Notes: generated by a model not told the origin, from the sequence alone. DNA of 64,000 bases from SXOA01 sp046593355 (GCA_046593355.1 JBKJNY010000102.1:62001-126000), one strand, 5' to 3'; shown: positions 17,184 to 27,550, counted from the first letter of the stretch. Numbers and translations are program-made.

Positions 17184-19588
17184 ACAACCTCTGGAGCCAA
17201 GTCGAGCAGATTTTCATCGGCGAGAACCTGTCCGACGAAACTGCCGGCGTGGAGACGAGCATCCGCCAGACCTGGCCCTGGCCGCCGTGGGTGCTGCTGG
17301 CCCTGCTCTTGGTATTTGTGGCGATTGTGATTTTCGTTTACGTCCGCGAGCGGAATAGCGCGGGGAAGTTCGCCAAGACCGGCCTCGCCGCGATACGACT
17401 GGCAATTGCTGCCGTACTGGCAATGATGCTGCTCGGCTGGACCATCCAGCGGCATCGGACGGATCTACCGGATGTGGTGGTGATTGTGGATGATTCCCAA
17501 AGCATGGGCCTGACGGATGCCCAGTCCGACCCGCGCTGGCAGAAGGAAATGCAGCGGCGGCTGTCGGCGGTGAAGTTGACGGAGCCGACGCGGCTGAATC
17601 TGGCCAAGACGCTGCTGCTGGAAAAGAAAGGGGCGCTGCTGGCGGACCTCGCGCAGAAGTATCACCTCAAGTTCTATCTGGCGGGCAGTTCGGCACGAGC
17701 ACAGACGGACGACAAGGACTCCCTAACGGCCAGGCTCAAATCGCTGGAACCCAAAGAGCCCGCCAGCCGCCTTGGTAAATCGCTGCGGGATGTCTTGGAA
17801 GCCCAGCGCGGCCGCCCCACCGCCGCGGTCATCATGCTCACCGACGGCATCACGTCCGAAGGGAAGCCGCTCTCGGAAATCGCCGATTACGCACGCCGCA
17901 AGGGAGTTCCGCTATTCTTCATCGGCCTTGGCAGCGACCTACCCGCCCGCAACCTTCGGGTCAGCGACGTGCTGGTGGACGACGTGGCGTTCGTGAACGA
18001 CCTTGTAAACTTCGATTTCAAGCTCACTGCAGAGGGCTACGAAGGCCCAGTCATCATCCGGCTCAAGCGCAAGGGGGACGCCGCCGCACTCGTGCAACAG
18101 ACCGTGAAAATTCCCAAAGGAAGCAGCAGTCAGTCTCTGCGCCTTTCGCATCGGCCCGACAAGAAGGGGGAGTTTGAGTACACCATCGAAACCGACGTGA
18201 AAGAGGGGGAGACCAGCAAGCAGGACAACCGGCTGACGCGGACAGTCCGCGTGACGGAGGAGACGATTCGAGTCCTTTTCGTCCAGTCCGGCCCGAGTTG
18301 GGAATTCCGCTCCCTCAAAACGATGCTGGAACGGGAACTCAACCGGAATGAGCCGAAGGACTCGAAGGATCGCGGCTTTCGCACCATCCTGCAGGAAGCT
18401 GACCCGGCTTACGTCGAAACCGACAAGTCGGCGGACAGGGTCTTTCCCGTCAGCCGCGAGGAACTGTTCAAGTACGATGTGCTCATCTTTGGAGACGCGA
18501 ATCCGGCGTTCCTCAGCCCATCGGTGATGAGCAACATCTATGAATTCGTGACCACCCGCGGCGGCGGACTGATTCTAATCTCCGGTCCAAAGTACACACC
18601 CCTCTCCTATCGGGATACTGCGCTCGCTCCGCTCTTTCCGCTCGACCTTGATACCGTGCAAGTCCCCGACGCCGACGCGGTCGTCACCGAAGAGTTCCGT
18701 CCGCGGCTAACAGCGCTCGGTCTTTCCAGCCCACAGATGCAGATCGCCGATACGCCGAGCGGAAATATCAAACTGTGGAATGAGCAGTTGCAGACGCTGC
18801 GGTGGCATGTGACCGCGCCAGACCTGCGCCCCGGCGTGCGGGTGCTGGCGGAGCATCCCACGAAGAAAGGGAACGGCGGAAAGGCACTGCCGCTCATCAC
18901 GCTGCAGTTTGTCGGCTCGGGGAAAGTCGTGTTCCACGCCACCGACGAGACGCACCGCTGGCGGTTCCGGGCCGGCGACGTCTACTTCTCCCGCTACTGG
19001 GTGCAGACCATCCGCTACCTGGCCCGCGCCCGCCTGCTCGGCAAGAGCCGGGCGGCGGAACTGTCCGCGGATCGGGACGAGTACCGCCGCGGCGACATGG
19101 TGCGGTTGCGGGCCCGGTTCTTCGACGACCGGCTGGCCCCGCCGCAGGACGACGGCGTAAGCATCGTCCTGGAGCACGAAGGGAGCCAGCGGAAAAACGT
19201 CCGCATGCGCAGAGGCGCCGGCAGCCGCGGGTTGTTCGAAGTCACTCTCGGCAACCTGTCCGACGGAAAGTACCGCTGCTGGATCGCCTCCCCGACTCTC
19301 GAAGGCCAACCGCCGTCCACCAGCTTCACCATCGTCGCGCCACCCGGCGAGTTGGCCCGCACACAGATGGATTCCGCCGACATGCGGCAAGCGGCCAAGG
19401 CCTCCGGCGGCAAGTTCTATACATTCGCCGATGCCGACAAGCTCTCCGCCGACCTTCCCAAGGGGCGGCAGGTGCGGATTGCTTCCATGCCTCCGCGGCC
19501 GCTATGGAATGCCCCGCTCTTGGCCGGGCTGTTCGTGGTGCTGCTGGGGACGGAATGGATGCTGAGAAAGCGGTGCGGACTGCTATAA
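17180..19588 (+). CDS. Second VWA / GATase-like membrane protein
   Basis: The 802-residue product repeats the build of the previous one: two N-terminal helices (about residues 38-56 and 69-90), a VWA domain with D-D-S-Q-S-M near residue 103, a region of beta-sandwich character, and a GATase1-like segment (YDVLIFGDANPAFL, about 430-560). A final helix is at 780-797. A conserved-looking YFSRYWVQTIRYLARARL stretch lies near 600. The ATG at 17180 overlaps the previous stop by four bases. With the BatA-type protein it may form a membrane pair worked on by MoxR. Confidence 0.87.
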   Translation: MNNLWSQVEQIFIGENLSDETAGVETSIRQTWPWPPWVLLALLLVFVAIVIFVYVRERNSAGKFAKTGLAAIRLAIAAVLAMMLLGWTIQRHRTDLPDVVVIVDDSQSMGLTDAQSDPRWQKEMQRRLSAVKLTEPTRLNLAKTLLLEKKGALLADLAQKYHLKFYLAGSSARAQTDDKDSLTARLKSLEPKEPASRLGKSLRDVLEAQRGRPTAAVIMLTDGITSEGKPLSEIADYARRKGVPLFFIGLGSDLPARNLRVSDVLVDDVAFVNDLVNFDFKLTAEGYEGPVIIRLKRKGDAAALVQQTVKIPKGSSSQSLRLSHRPDKKGEFEYTIETDVKEGETSKQDNRLTRTVRVTEETIRVLFVQSGPSWEFRSLKTMLERELNRNEPKDSKDRGFRTILQEADPAYVETDKSADRVFPVSREELFKYDVLIFGDANPAFLSPSVMSNIYEFVTTRGGGLILISGPKYTPLSYRDTALAPLFPLDLDTVQVPDADAVVTEEFRPRLTALGLSSPQMQIADTPSGNIKLWNEQLQTLRWHVTAPDLRPGVRVLAEHPTKKGNGGKALPLITLQFVGSGKVVFHATDETHRWRFRAGDVYFSRYWVQTIRYLARARLLGKSRAAELSADRDEYRRGDMVRLRARFFDDRLAPPQDDGVSIVLEHEGSQRKNVRMRRGAGSRGLFEVTLGNLSDGKYRCWIASPTLEGQPPSTSFTIVAPPGELARTQMDSADMRQAAKASGGKFYTFADADKLSADLPKGRQVRIASMPPRPLWNAPLLAGLFVVLLGTEWMLRKRCGLL

Positions 19589-19612
19589 TTCAGGTTCCGC
19601 CGGAAACCATTC

Positions 19613-22600
19613 ATGCCCCATCCCCTCGAATTGCGTGTGCAGCAGGTCGCCTGGCGTGTGAGCCGTCTGGCGTGGCTGTATGCCTGGGGCCGTTTCGCGA
19701 TTGTCGGCTTGCTCGTGATCTTTGCCGCGTGCGTGGTGGACTATTTTCTGCGTGCTCACGACCCAGGGATTCGCGTCATCGTTTCGCTGGTGGTGTTGGC
19801 TCTTCTCGGCTGGCTATTCAGCCGGCTGGTACTGACGAATCGAACGAGCGCTCTCACTTTGGTGCAGGTCGCACAGCGAATTGAGCGGCGGTTTCCCGAA
19901 CTCGGGGAGCGGCTGTCGAGCGCGGTTGCGTTTCTTGGCCAGGGGGAGAAGGACGTTTTTGCCGGCTCGGCGGATCTGCGGCGGACCGTGGTGGCGGAGG
20001 CGGAGTCGCTCACCACGGACATCGACTTTCAGCAGGCTGTGGACGCCGGTCAGCCGCGGCGGGTGATGCAGGTTCTGGCTGTCATTGGGATCTCGCTGCT
20101 GGCGATTGCCGTTTTCTTCTCCAGCGCCAGTCGAATCGCCCTGGCGCGGCTTGTCCTTCCCTGGCAGGATCGGGAATGGCCCGCGCGACACGTCCTCGCT
20201 TTTGAAAATTCGCCCGACAAGCTGGCGACCGGAGACAATTTCGAGGTCGCCGTCCTGGACCGCAACGGCGCGCTGCCGGATGTGGTGCAAATTCAATTGC
20301 GGCGGGAAATCGACGGCCGCAACCGGATCGAAACCAAGGAAATGAAGCCGCTCGGCGACCGCATGACATTTCGCCTCGACAACGTGACGCAGCCCTTCGA
20401 ATATCGGGCCATCGGGGGCGACGACCAGTCGATGCCCTGGCAGACCCTGCGCGTTTTCACGCCCCCCAAGGTCGTGGAGCTTACGGCCCGGGTCCAGCCG
20501 CCGGCGTATACGGGTAAGCGGTCGGAAACAGGCGGCAAGCTGCTGCGAGTCCTCGCCGGCTCGACGCTGGTTGTGCAAGGAAAAACGGACAAGCCGATCA
20601 AATCCGCCACTCTTCGCAGCGAAGCGACGGGAGGAAAGCTGCCAGCGGTCCAAGTTGCCGAGGACGGCCTCACCTTTGCCGTACCCGTCCAGGGCGCTGC
20701 TGCCTGGCATGCAGAGAAGTCCGGCATCTACTGGTTTGAAATCGTCGGCGAAGAAGAGCTACCCAGCGGCAGGGATTTTCGTCTGGAGGTGCAGGTCTCG
20801 CCCGATTTGCCGCCGGGCATCGCTTGGGATACGCCCACGGATCATGCCTTCGTCACGCCGCGGGCTCTTGTTCCCGTGAAATGCCTGGTCAAGGACGACC
20901 TCGCCGTCCGCTCGATCCAGCTCAAGTACTTGCGGCCGGATGCGACGGATCAAGGCGAGCTGGTCGTCTCGCTTTACAACGGACCGGCGAAAGCCCAGCC
21001 GCCCGCGAAAGATGAGGATCGCGGCGGCGAATCGCGGCTCATCGAGAAGTCCTTGGACCTCGCGCTGATTCCGGGGCTTGCCGTGGGAAGCGTCCTGGCC
21101 GTTCGCATTACGGCTTCAGACTATAAGCCGCAGGAAGCGACGACGGCGGTGCGGCGGATCACCATCATTTCGGACGAAGAGCTGGAAAACCGCGTCACGC
21201 AGAAGCAGACCGCGATCCTGGAGCAGCTGGCCGAGGTGCTCAAGTTGCAGCGCGAAGCGCGGACACAGACCGCCGCTTTGGAAATCCAGCTTAAGGAGAC
21301 CGGCAAGGTTTCCGCCCAGGAATTGACGCAGCTAGAAGCGGCGGAGCTGAATCAGCGAAATGTGCAGCGGCAAATGATTGACCCGCAAAGCGGCGTGGAA
21401 GCACAGCTTGTGGAGCTCTTGGCGGAGCTCGACAGCAATCGCCTGGCGGACCAGGCCGCCGCCCGCCGCATGAACGACCTGCTCGTCAAGGTCCGCGAGA
21501 TCAACCGCCAGCCGTTGCCCGCCATCTCGCAGGAGCTTACCGCCGCGGTGAAGTCCGCGCGGGCAGCCGTGGAAAGTTCCGGCAACGAGAAACAGTGCGA
21601 AGACAATGCCGCCGATACGTCCCGCTACCTTGATGCGGCTGGCAAGCAGCAAGACGACGTCGTCGCTCGGCTGGAATCGCTGCTGGGCGAGCTTTCGCAA
21701 TGGGACAACTTCAGCCGCCTGGCGCGGGAGGTGAGCCAGATCCGGGTGGACGAAGAGAAACTGACTCGCGACACCGAAGCCTTGCAGCTCAACGCGGCTG
21801 CCGCGACAAATCCCGACGCGGCCGGCAATCGGGCCGCCGCCCGTCAGCTTTCGCAGCGGCAATTGGAGCTCGCCCGCCGGTTCGACAAATTGCAGACGCG
21901 CATGGAAGACTTGCTGACGAGGCTGCGCGCCACCGATCCGCTCGTGGCGGCGACGTTGGCGGACGCGCTCGATGCGGGGCGCAGGTTCGCGATCGGAGGC
22001 CAGATGCGCAGCGTGGCGGGAGAGCTTGGCGAGCAGCGATTGGGGCAGGCCGCACAAACGCAGATCGAGATCCTCGACAACCTCAAAGAGCTGGTGGACC
22101 TTTTGGCGAGTCGGCGGGATAAGGAACTAGCGAGGGGTGTGAAGTCTTTGGGCGAAACCGCCAGCGAATTGAATGCATTGTCCGAGCGCCAAAGGCAACT
22201 GCATAACGAGCTCAGCGCCGCCGTGAAAGAGAAGTCCGCCGACGAAAAAAAGCGAAAGCTTGAGCGACTGACCCCAGAGCTCAAAAAGCTCGCGGCGGAG
22301 ATCGAAGAGCTTTCTCGCAAGCTGGAACGGCTGCGGGCGCGGCGGGCCGCGGAGGCGGGAAAGCAGGCGGGCAATTCACTCGGCCAGGCTGGCGCGGCGG
22401 CGGAAGGGGGCGATGCAGAAGACGCCCAACGGCAATCACAACAGGCGAAAGACCTTTTGGAGGAAGCCAGGCAGGAGCTGCAGCAGCAGATCAAGCAGGC
22501 CCAGCAGGATTTGCAGCGGGAGGAGCTGGCCCGGATGGAGCAGCTCATTCAAGGATTGGTGGTGAGACAGAAAGGAGTGCTCGCCGAAATCGGGCGATTG

Positions 22601-23299
22601 GAAAGGCTCCGCGATAGGAAGACCGGCCAACTGACGCGACCTCAGCAAGCGAGCCTCAAGCAAACGGCGAGCGAACAGCGCTCGCTTGCGGAAGAAACCG
22701 CGAACGTCGGCCAGTCGCTCGCATCCGCCAAAGCTTTTGTCCTGACGCTCGACGCCGCCCAGCGGGCCATGCTTCTGGCTGCCGATTCCCTGGAGAAAGG
22801 TGAAACGGGATCCGCCACCGTCAAATCCGCTGGTGCCGCTCTCGCCCGGCTGGAGCAACTTCTGGCGGCGCTCCAACCGGAGGAAGGTTCGCCGATGGAG
22901 CCCCAAGATCCCCCGGGCGGCGCGGGCGGACAGGATCAGGGGAATCAACCGACGCTGCAAAACCTGGCGGAACTGAAGCTGCTGAAACTCATGCAGGAGG
23001 CGATTAACAAGCAAACCGCGGAACTGGAAGAAGCTCGCCGCAAATCGGGGCAGCTTACTGAGGAACAAGACCGCGAGGTTGAGTCCTTGGCGCAAGAACA
23101 GGGCCAACTCGCGGACCGGGTGCTGGAAATGATCCAGGCCGCGGCCGAGCGACCGGAGGACGATTTGGGAAATCTGCCGATTTCTGGCGACAAGAGAGCG
23201 GAGGATGCGGATAATAAGAAAGGTGGGACAAAGCCGGACCCCGCCAAGAAGAACCCGCTGGAGGATGACCTCCTCCACGAGCTGGAAAAGGAAAATTGA
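19613..23299 (+). CDS. Giant membrane-anchored coiled-coil protein (DUF4175-like)
   Basis: The 1228-residue product has three hydrophobic segments near the N-terminus (about residues 26-45, 48-66 and 143-163), then a region of beta-strand character (165-520), and about 600 residues of long helical sequence rich in Glu, Gln, Ala, Leu and Arg. Heptad-like stretches run at about 525-700 and 820-1140. The architecture resembles DUF4175-type proteins found downstream of VWA genes. The C-terminus is charged. It starts 24 bases after the second VWA gene. A role as an envelope-spanning scaffold is inference. Confidence 0.75.
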   Translation: MPHPLELRVQQVAWRVSRLAWLYAWGRFAIVGLLVIFAACVVDYFLRAHDPGIRVIVSLVVLALLGWLFSRLVLTNRTSALTLVQVAQRIERRFPELGERLSSAVAFLGQGEKDVFAGSADLRRTVVAEAESLTTDIDFQQAVDAGQPRRVMQVLAVIGISLLAIAVFFSSASRIALARLVLPWQDREWPARHVLAFENSPDKLATGDNFEVAVLDRNGALPDVVQIQLRREIDGRNRIETKEMKPLGDRMTFRLDNVTQPFEYRAIGGDDQSMPWQTLRVFTPPKVVELTARVQPPAYTGKRSETGGKLLRVLAGSTLVVQGKTDKPIKSATLRSEATGGKLPAVQVAEDGLTFAVPVQGAAAWHAEKSGIYWFEIVGEEELPSGRDFRLEVQVSPDLPPGIAWDTPTDHAFVTPRALVPVKCLVKDDLAVRSIQLKYLRPDATDQGELVVSLYNGPAKAQPPAKDEDRGGESRLIEKSLDLALIPGLAVGSVLAVRITASDYKPQEATTAVRRITIISDEELENRVTQKQTAILEQLAEVLKLQREARTQTAALEIQLKETGKVSAQELTQLEAAELNQRNVQRQMIDPQSGVEAQLVELLAELDSNRLADQAAARRMNDLLVKVREINRQPLPAISQELTAAVKSARAAVESSGNEKQCEDNAADTSRYLDAAGKQQDDVVARLESLLGELSQWDNFSRLAREVSQIRVDEEKLTRDTEALQLNAAAATNPDAAGNRAAARQLSQRQLELARRFDKLQTRMEDLLTRLRATDPLVAATLADALDAGRRFAIGGQMRSVAGELGEQRLGQAAQTQIEILDNLKELVDLLASRRDKELARGVKSLGETASELNALSERQRQLHNELSAAVKEKSADEKKRKLERLTPELKKLAAEIEELSRKLERLRARRAAEAGKQAGNSLGQAGAAAEGGDAEDAQRQSQQAKDLLEEARQELQQQIKQAQQDLQREELARMEQLIQGLVVRQKGVLAEIGRLERLRDRKTGQLTRPQQASLKQTASEQRSLAEETANVGQSLASAKAFVLTLDAAQRAMLLAADSLEKGETGSATVKSAGAALARLEQLLAALQPEEGSPMEPQDPPGGAGGQDQGNQPTLQNLAELKLLKLMQEAINKQTAELEEARRKSGQLTEEQDREVESLAQEQGQLADRVLEMIQAAAERPEDDLGNLPISGDKRAEDADNKKGGTKPDPAKKNPLEDDLLHELEKEN

Positions 23300-23307
23300 G
23301 GTTGCCG

Positions 23308-24003
23308 ATGAAAATCCTGTCCCAAGTGACTCTCCTGCTGGCATTTGCCTCGCTCGCGCACTGGCCCTCAACGCTTATCGGCCAGTCCGCCAAGCCCAGT
23401 CTGGAAGACGAGTTCGTTGACGACCTGCTGAAGGATCTGCCCAAGGCCAGGCCGGAAACGCCTGCCAAGGGCAAAACCACCAGGCCGGCAGCGAAGGATG
23501 AGGCGGAGAAAAAGCTCCTGCAAGACCTCGAAGGGGGCGAAGACGTCGGTTTGCCCCCGGAAAATCCGCTCATCCGCATCGGCCAGAAGATGCGGTCGTC
23601 CCAGGAGCGGATCGCCGGTAAGGACACTTCGGCGGAAACGCAAACCGGCCAGAAGGAAATCCTTTCGGAGCTCGCCAAACTGATTGAGCAGACCAAGAAG
23701 CAATGCAATGCCGGCGGGAATGGCAAACCGGGCAGTGGCAAGTCGTCCGCTCAGACCGGAGCCGGGACCGGCGATGCTCGTCTCGGCCAGGCGCGCGAAG
23801 CGACCGACCGGGTCGGCAAGAGCGAGCCGGAAGATACCCAGACCGCCGACGTCAAAGACGTTCTCCGCCGCATTTGGGGCTACCTCCCCGAGAAGGTGCG
23901 TGAGCAGATGCAGGCCCAGCTCAGCGAGCAGTTCCTGCCGAAATACGAGAAGTTGATTGAAGAGTATTACAAGCGGCTGGCGGAGGAGCGAGGGGATAAG
24001 TAG
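23308..24003 (+). CDS. Secreted helical protein of the MoxR cluster
   Basis: The 231-residue product has a signal peptide (about residues 1-27, ending near LIGQ). A low-complexity middle is rich in Lys, Ala, Gly and Glu. The C-terminal 55 residues look conserved and helical (RRIWGYLPEKVREQM, then SEQFLPKYEKLIEEYYKRLAE). The ATG at 23308 is 8 bases after the coiled-coil gene stop, so they are probably cotranslated. I do not recognise a named family. It may be a periplasmic partner of the coiled-coil protein. Confidence 0.75.
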   Translation: MKILSQVTLLLAFASLAHWPSTLIGQSAKPSLEDEFVDDLLKDLPKARPETPAKGKTTRPAAKDEAEKKLLQDLEGGEDVGLPPENPLIRIGQKMRSSQERIAGKDTSAETQTGQKEILSELAKLIEQTKKQCNAGGNGKPGSGKSSAQTGAGTGDARLGQAREATDRVGKSEPEDTQTADVKDVLRRIWGYLPEKVREQMQAQLSEQFLPKYEKLIEEYYKRLAEERGDK

Positions 24004-24045
24004 TATTGCTCGAACAGGCGGCAGTATTTGGCCGGAGCGCACCAC

Positions 24046-25101
24046 ATGAATTTTGTTAGCCGTCGCCGGTTCATCGCCCAAACAACTCTGGCCGCCGGAT
24101 CCGCTCTGGTTCTCCCCCGCCTACTCTACGCCCAAGGCTCCAGCGACCAGGACCGCATTGCCGCCGAACTGCTCAAGCCGGCGACGCAACAGACGATTGA
24201 CCGCGGACTGGCCTGGCTCGGCGGGCGTCAGGTGGAAGATGGCTCCTTCAAGAGCACCGGTTTTGGCCGCAATGCGGCGGTGGTGGCTCTTTCCGGCATG
24301 GCGTTTCTGGCCGGCGGCAACACGCCCGGCCGGGGCGAATATGGCCAGCACGTCAATCGCTGCATCGGCTACATCCTCAAGGCGGCGGATGACAGCGGCT
24401 TTGTCTCCCTCCGCGAATACACCAGCCACGGGCCGATGTACGACCATGGCTTCGCCACGCTGTTCCTGGCGGAAGTCTACGGCATGTCCCCTGATTCCGA
24501 AGTCCGGCAGAAGCTGGAGAGCGCGGTCAAGCTCATCTGCGTCACGCAGAATATGGAAGGCGGCTGGCGCTACCAGCCCAAGCCGTTCGAGGCGGATGTT
24601 TCCGTCACCATCTGCCAGGTGATGGCCCTGCGAGCAGCCCGCAACGCCGGCATCTATGTCCCGAACGAGACCATCGACCGTTGCATCGATTACGTCAAGC
24701 GGGCTCAGAATTCCGACGGCGGCTTCATGTACCAGCTTTCCGGCGGGCCGAGCCGCTTTCCGCGGTCGGCTGCGGGCGTGGTGGCCCTGTATAGTGCGGG
24801 GATCTACGAAGGGGACGAAATCCGCAAAGGGCTCGACTATCTGCTGCTGAACTTGCCCCGGGCCGAGGACTTCAGCCGCGACACGCACGCCATGTATGGC
24901 CACTACTACGCCGTGCAGGCGATGTGGCAGGCCGGCGGCGAGAATTGGAAAAAGTGGTATCCCGTCATCCAGGACGTCCTCGTCCGCCAGCAGCAGCCGG
25001 ACGGCTCGTGGCAGGATCTGATTTGCTCCGAATATGGCACCGCGATGTCCTGCATCATTCTGCAGATGCCCAATAACTACCTGCCGATTTTCCAGCGGTG
25101 A
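24046..25101 (+). CDS. Tat-type secreted prenyltransferase/squalene-oxidase repeat protein
   Basis: The 351-residue product starts with an SRRRFIAQ motif and hydrophobic stretch typical of a Tat signal, cut near residue 28. The rest is an alpha/alpha-toroid of the prenyltransferase and squalene oxidase repeat type, with QW-like motifs (VEDGSFKS, MEGGWRYQP, SDGGFMYQ, PDGSWQD). At 351 residues it is far too short for a squalene-hopene cyclase and lacks a visible DxDD motif, so it is not assigned as a cyclase. The ATG was chosen to give the Tat signal. The stop touches the start of the NPCBM gene. Confidence 0.85.
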   Translation: MNFVSRRRFIAQTTLAAGSALVLPRLLYAQGSSDQDRIAAELLKPATQQTIDRGLAWLGGRQVEDGSFKSTGFGRNAAVVALSGMAFLAGGNTPGRGEYGQHVNRCIGYILKAADDSGFVSLREYTSHGPMYDHGFATLFLAEVYGMSPDSEVRQKLESAVKLICVTQNMEGGWRYQPKPFEADVSVTICQVMALRAARNAGIYVPNETIDRCIDYVKRAQNSDGGFMYQLSGGPSRFPRSAAGVVALYSAGIYEGDEIRKGLDYLLLNLPRAEDFSRDTHAMYGHYYAVQAMWQAGGENWKKWYPVIQDVLVRQQQPDGSWQDLICSEYGTAMSCIILQMPNNYLPIFQR

Positions 25102-26390
25102 TGAGAACCTCCTTCCTGCTGTCGTTTGTGGTCGCTGCGTTTCTGCCGATGTTGGCGATCGCGGAAGAGCTGCCACCTCTAGCGTACCCTGTTCGCGGCG
25201 AGCCCTTCGCCGGCAAGCTGGCGGGCATTGACCCGGAGTGGAACGTCAGCCTGGCGACCGAGGGGAAAGAGCGGGTGCTGGCTTTGGCGGACCTGGCTCT
25301 CTGGGGACAATACCGCGACGCTTCCACCGGCCCGCAACTCCTGCTGGCCGACGGCAGCGTGGTGGCGGCGGACGTGCTCGATCGGGGCGCGGAGAATGTC
25401 GTGATCGGCGACGCCTCCGGCCTCGGCCGCGTCATGTGGAACGAGTCGTCGATTCCGCTCAAGCAGTTGACGGCCATTCTCTACCAGCCCTCCGCCGATC
25501 CGCTGGAGCGGGACAAGCAACTGGTCAGGCTGACCTCCGGCGAACGCAAGGAGGACCAGGTCTGGCTCACCAGCGGCGAGGTCATCAGCGGCCGTATCGT
25601 TTCGCTGCCGCATTACGGCCGCTTCCTGCCGCCGGCTCCGCCGCCTCAGGCCGAAGTCTTGAAGCTCGCCCGTCGTGGGATCCTGGAGCCGCTCTCGATT
25701 CCCTTGGCCAGGGTCACGGCGCTCGTGCTCAGTTCCGCGCAAAGCCCGGCGGTAAAATCGAGACCTGCGGCCCGACTGGGTACGAAGGACGGTTCTCTCC
25801 TCGCGGCGAGAAAAATAGGCACCGATAAGGACCAGGTGACGGTGGAGCTCTACGGCGGCGGCGTGCTGAAGGCCTTCCAAGAGACGGGTGACGATGCCGC
25901 GCCCACGTTTTGGGACCAGGTGACGCTGCTGCAAACCAGTTCGCCGAGCGTCGCCTACCTCTCCGAACTGCCTGCCCCGTCTTACAAGCAGGTTCCGTTC
26001 TCTTCGCTGGAATGGCCGCTGGGAATCGACCGCAACGTCCTCGGCGGCCGATTGCGATGCGGCGAAAGAGTCCATCTTCGTGGGCTCGGAATGCACAGCG
26101 CTTCACGAGTCGCCTTCGACCTCAAGGGGGAGCAGCGATTCGAGGCCCAGTTCGCCCTCGACGATCGGTCAAAGAGTCGCGGCAGCGTGATCGGGAAGGT
26201 GCTGCTGGAAACGGAGCCGGGCCAATGGGCGGCGGCCTGGGAAAGCCCCGTCATCCGCGGCGGCGATACTCCCCTCACTCTTTCAATTTCCCTGAAGGGC
26301 GCGCGCCGCCTCGCTCTACTGGTCGAATTCTCCGACCGGGGCGACGAGTGGGACCACGCCAACTGGCTCGGTGCCCGTCTGGTCCGATAG
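25101..26390 (+). CDS. Secreted NPCBM domain protein
   Basis: The 429-residue product has a signal peptide (about residues 1-21, ending AIA). The N-terminal half is beta-rich with repeated LLADGSVV/WLTSGEVISG-like strands. The last 150 residues look like an NPCBM carbohydrate-binding module (GLGMHSASRVAFDLKG, then FALDDRSKSRGSV). These modules occur in secreted glycosidases and in many planctomycete proteins; no catalytic domain is visible. ATG at 25101 shares one base with the preceding stop; GTG at 25098 is possible. It probably ends the cluster that begins at moxR. Confidence 0.82.
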   Translation: MRTSFLLSFVVAAFLPMLAIAEELPPLAYPVRGEPFAGKLAGIDPEWNVSLATEGKERVLALADLALWGQYRDASTGPQLLLADGSVVAADVLDRGAENVVIGDASGLGRVMWNESSIPLKQLTAILYQPSADPLERDKQLVRLTSGERKEDQVWLTSGEVISGRIVSLPHYGRFLPPAPPPQAEVLKLARRGILEPLSIPLARVTALVLSSAQSPAVKSRPAARLGTKDGSLLAARKIGTDKDQVTVELYGGGVLKAFQETGDDAAPTFWDQVTLLQTSSPSVAYLSELPAPSYKQVPFSSLEWPLGIDRNVLGGRLRCGERVHLRGLGMHSASRVAFDLKGEQRFEAQFALDDRSKSRGSVIGKVLLETEPGQWAAAWESPVIRGGDTPLTLSISLKGARRLALLVEFSDRGDEWDHANWLGARLVR

Positions 26391-26611
26391 CCACAGTTCG
26401 ACTCGCGGCCTTTCGCTTGCCAAAGTTTACTATTGGACGCGCGCCACCCGATGATGTATGATTGCCAAGGTCAGAAAATTTTCTCTTCTCCTTCACCATT
26501 TCTTCACAGAAATCGGCTGAATGGCCGGGATGTCGAACAGGGAAAAAAGCTGGCTTCACACGGTTTACGGGCTGGAACGGTCCTCTTTGCCGCGAGCAAG
26601 GGAGGCTCGAA

Positions 26612-27466
26612 ATGACGCTCGATCTGGTGTGGGGATTTGTGCTCATCGCAGCGCTGGCGGTGGTGTCGTTTCTGGCCACGGCGGCAGTGGCGCGGCGACT
26701 TTCGCCATCGGCTCTCAGCGGACTCGCCGTCCTCGTGGTCGGGGCGCTACTCCTCTATATCCGCTCCGTCTGGTATGACGTCCGCCTCGCGAACTGGCTG
26801 CCGTTTTCCAACCTGATTGTGGTGGGAAACTGGCTGCCGCTGCTCGCCGCGATGCTGGCCGGGGTCACCTGGGAAAAGACTCGCGGCTGCACATGGCGGC
26901 GGTTTGGCTCTGCCGGGGCGCTGGGCTGCACGGCTTTGTACGCTTTGCTTTATCCGATTCTCGGCGCGGCGCCCAGGTGCGATAACCGCTGGGACTGGAT
27001 GGGGAACTGCCTGCAAACTACCGACTACACCTGTTCAGCCGCGAGCGCCGCGACTCTCCTGAAGGCTCACGGCATTCAGGCCAGCGAGCAAGAAATGGCG
27101 GAGCTTTGTCTGACTCGCCACGGCACCAGTTGGCAGGGACTTTACCGCGGCCTCAAGCTCAAGACCGCGGGAACGAAGTGGGACGTGCGGGTGGTCGCCT
27201 GCTCCCGCCAGGACTTGCCGCGGTTGCCTGGGCCGATGATCATCAGCGTGGGCCTCGAATCGACCGCCGCGCGCGACACCGAATTTACGCGGGAATTCGG
27301 CTGGATCCCGGGCGTGAACCATTCGGTCATTCTGCACGGCTTCACCAGTTACGGCAGCGCGGTCATTGCCGATCCCACGCAGGAGCTCTCCCGCGAGCAA
27401 TGGGATGAAGAGACGCTGCGGGTTCTCTGGCGCGGCTACGCCATCCGGCTGGTGGAGCGCAAGTAG
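26612..27466 (+). CDS. C39-like cysteine peptidase domain membrane protein
   Basis: The 284-residue product has membrane segments at about residues 5-27, 37-52, 67-85 and 100-118, then a peptidase C39-like domain. The candidate catalytic residues are Cys141 (DYTCSAASAA), His237 (NHSVILHGF) and Asp254 (IADPT). C39 peptidases usually cut after double-glycine leaders of bacteriocins, but stand-alone forms like this have no known substrate. The ATG at 26612 follows GGAGG; the frame is open upstream into 222 bases of intergenic DNA without a better start. No leader-peptide gene was recognised nearby. Confidence 0.78.
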   Translation: MTLDLVWGFVLIAALAVVSFLATAAVARRLSPSALSGLAVLVVGALLLYIRSVWYDVRLANWLPFSNLIVVGNWLPLLAAMLAGVTWEKTRGCTWRRFGSAGALGCTALYALLYPILGAAPRCDNRWDWMGNCLQTTDYTCSAASAATLLKAHGIQASEQEMAELCLTRHGTSWQGLYRGLKLKTAGTKWDVRVVACSRQDLPRLPGPMIISVGLESTAARDTEFTREFGWIPGVNHSVILHGFTSYGSAVIADPTQELSREQWDEETLRVLWRGYAIRLVERK

Positions 27467-27550
27467 ACCTCTTGCAACTTGGGCTGCCTGCCCTCGTCTC
27501 TCCCCCAGGGTTCTTTCCGCCGGGTAGGATAGACGCTTGGGAGTCCACTT

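Noticed and set aside
24046..25101. Squalene-hopene cyclase
   Set aside because: The protein is about half the length of a cyclase, has a Tat signal, and no DxDD motif was seen.
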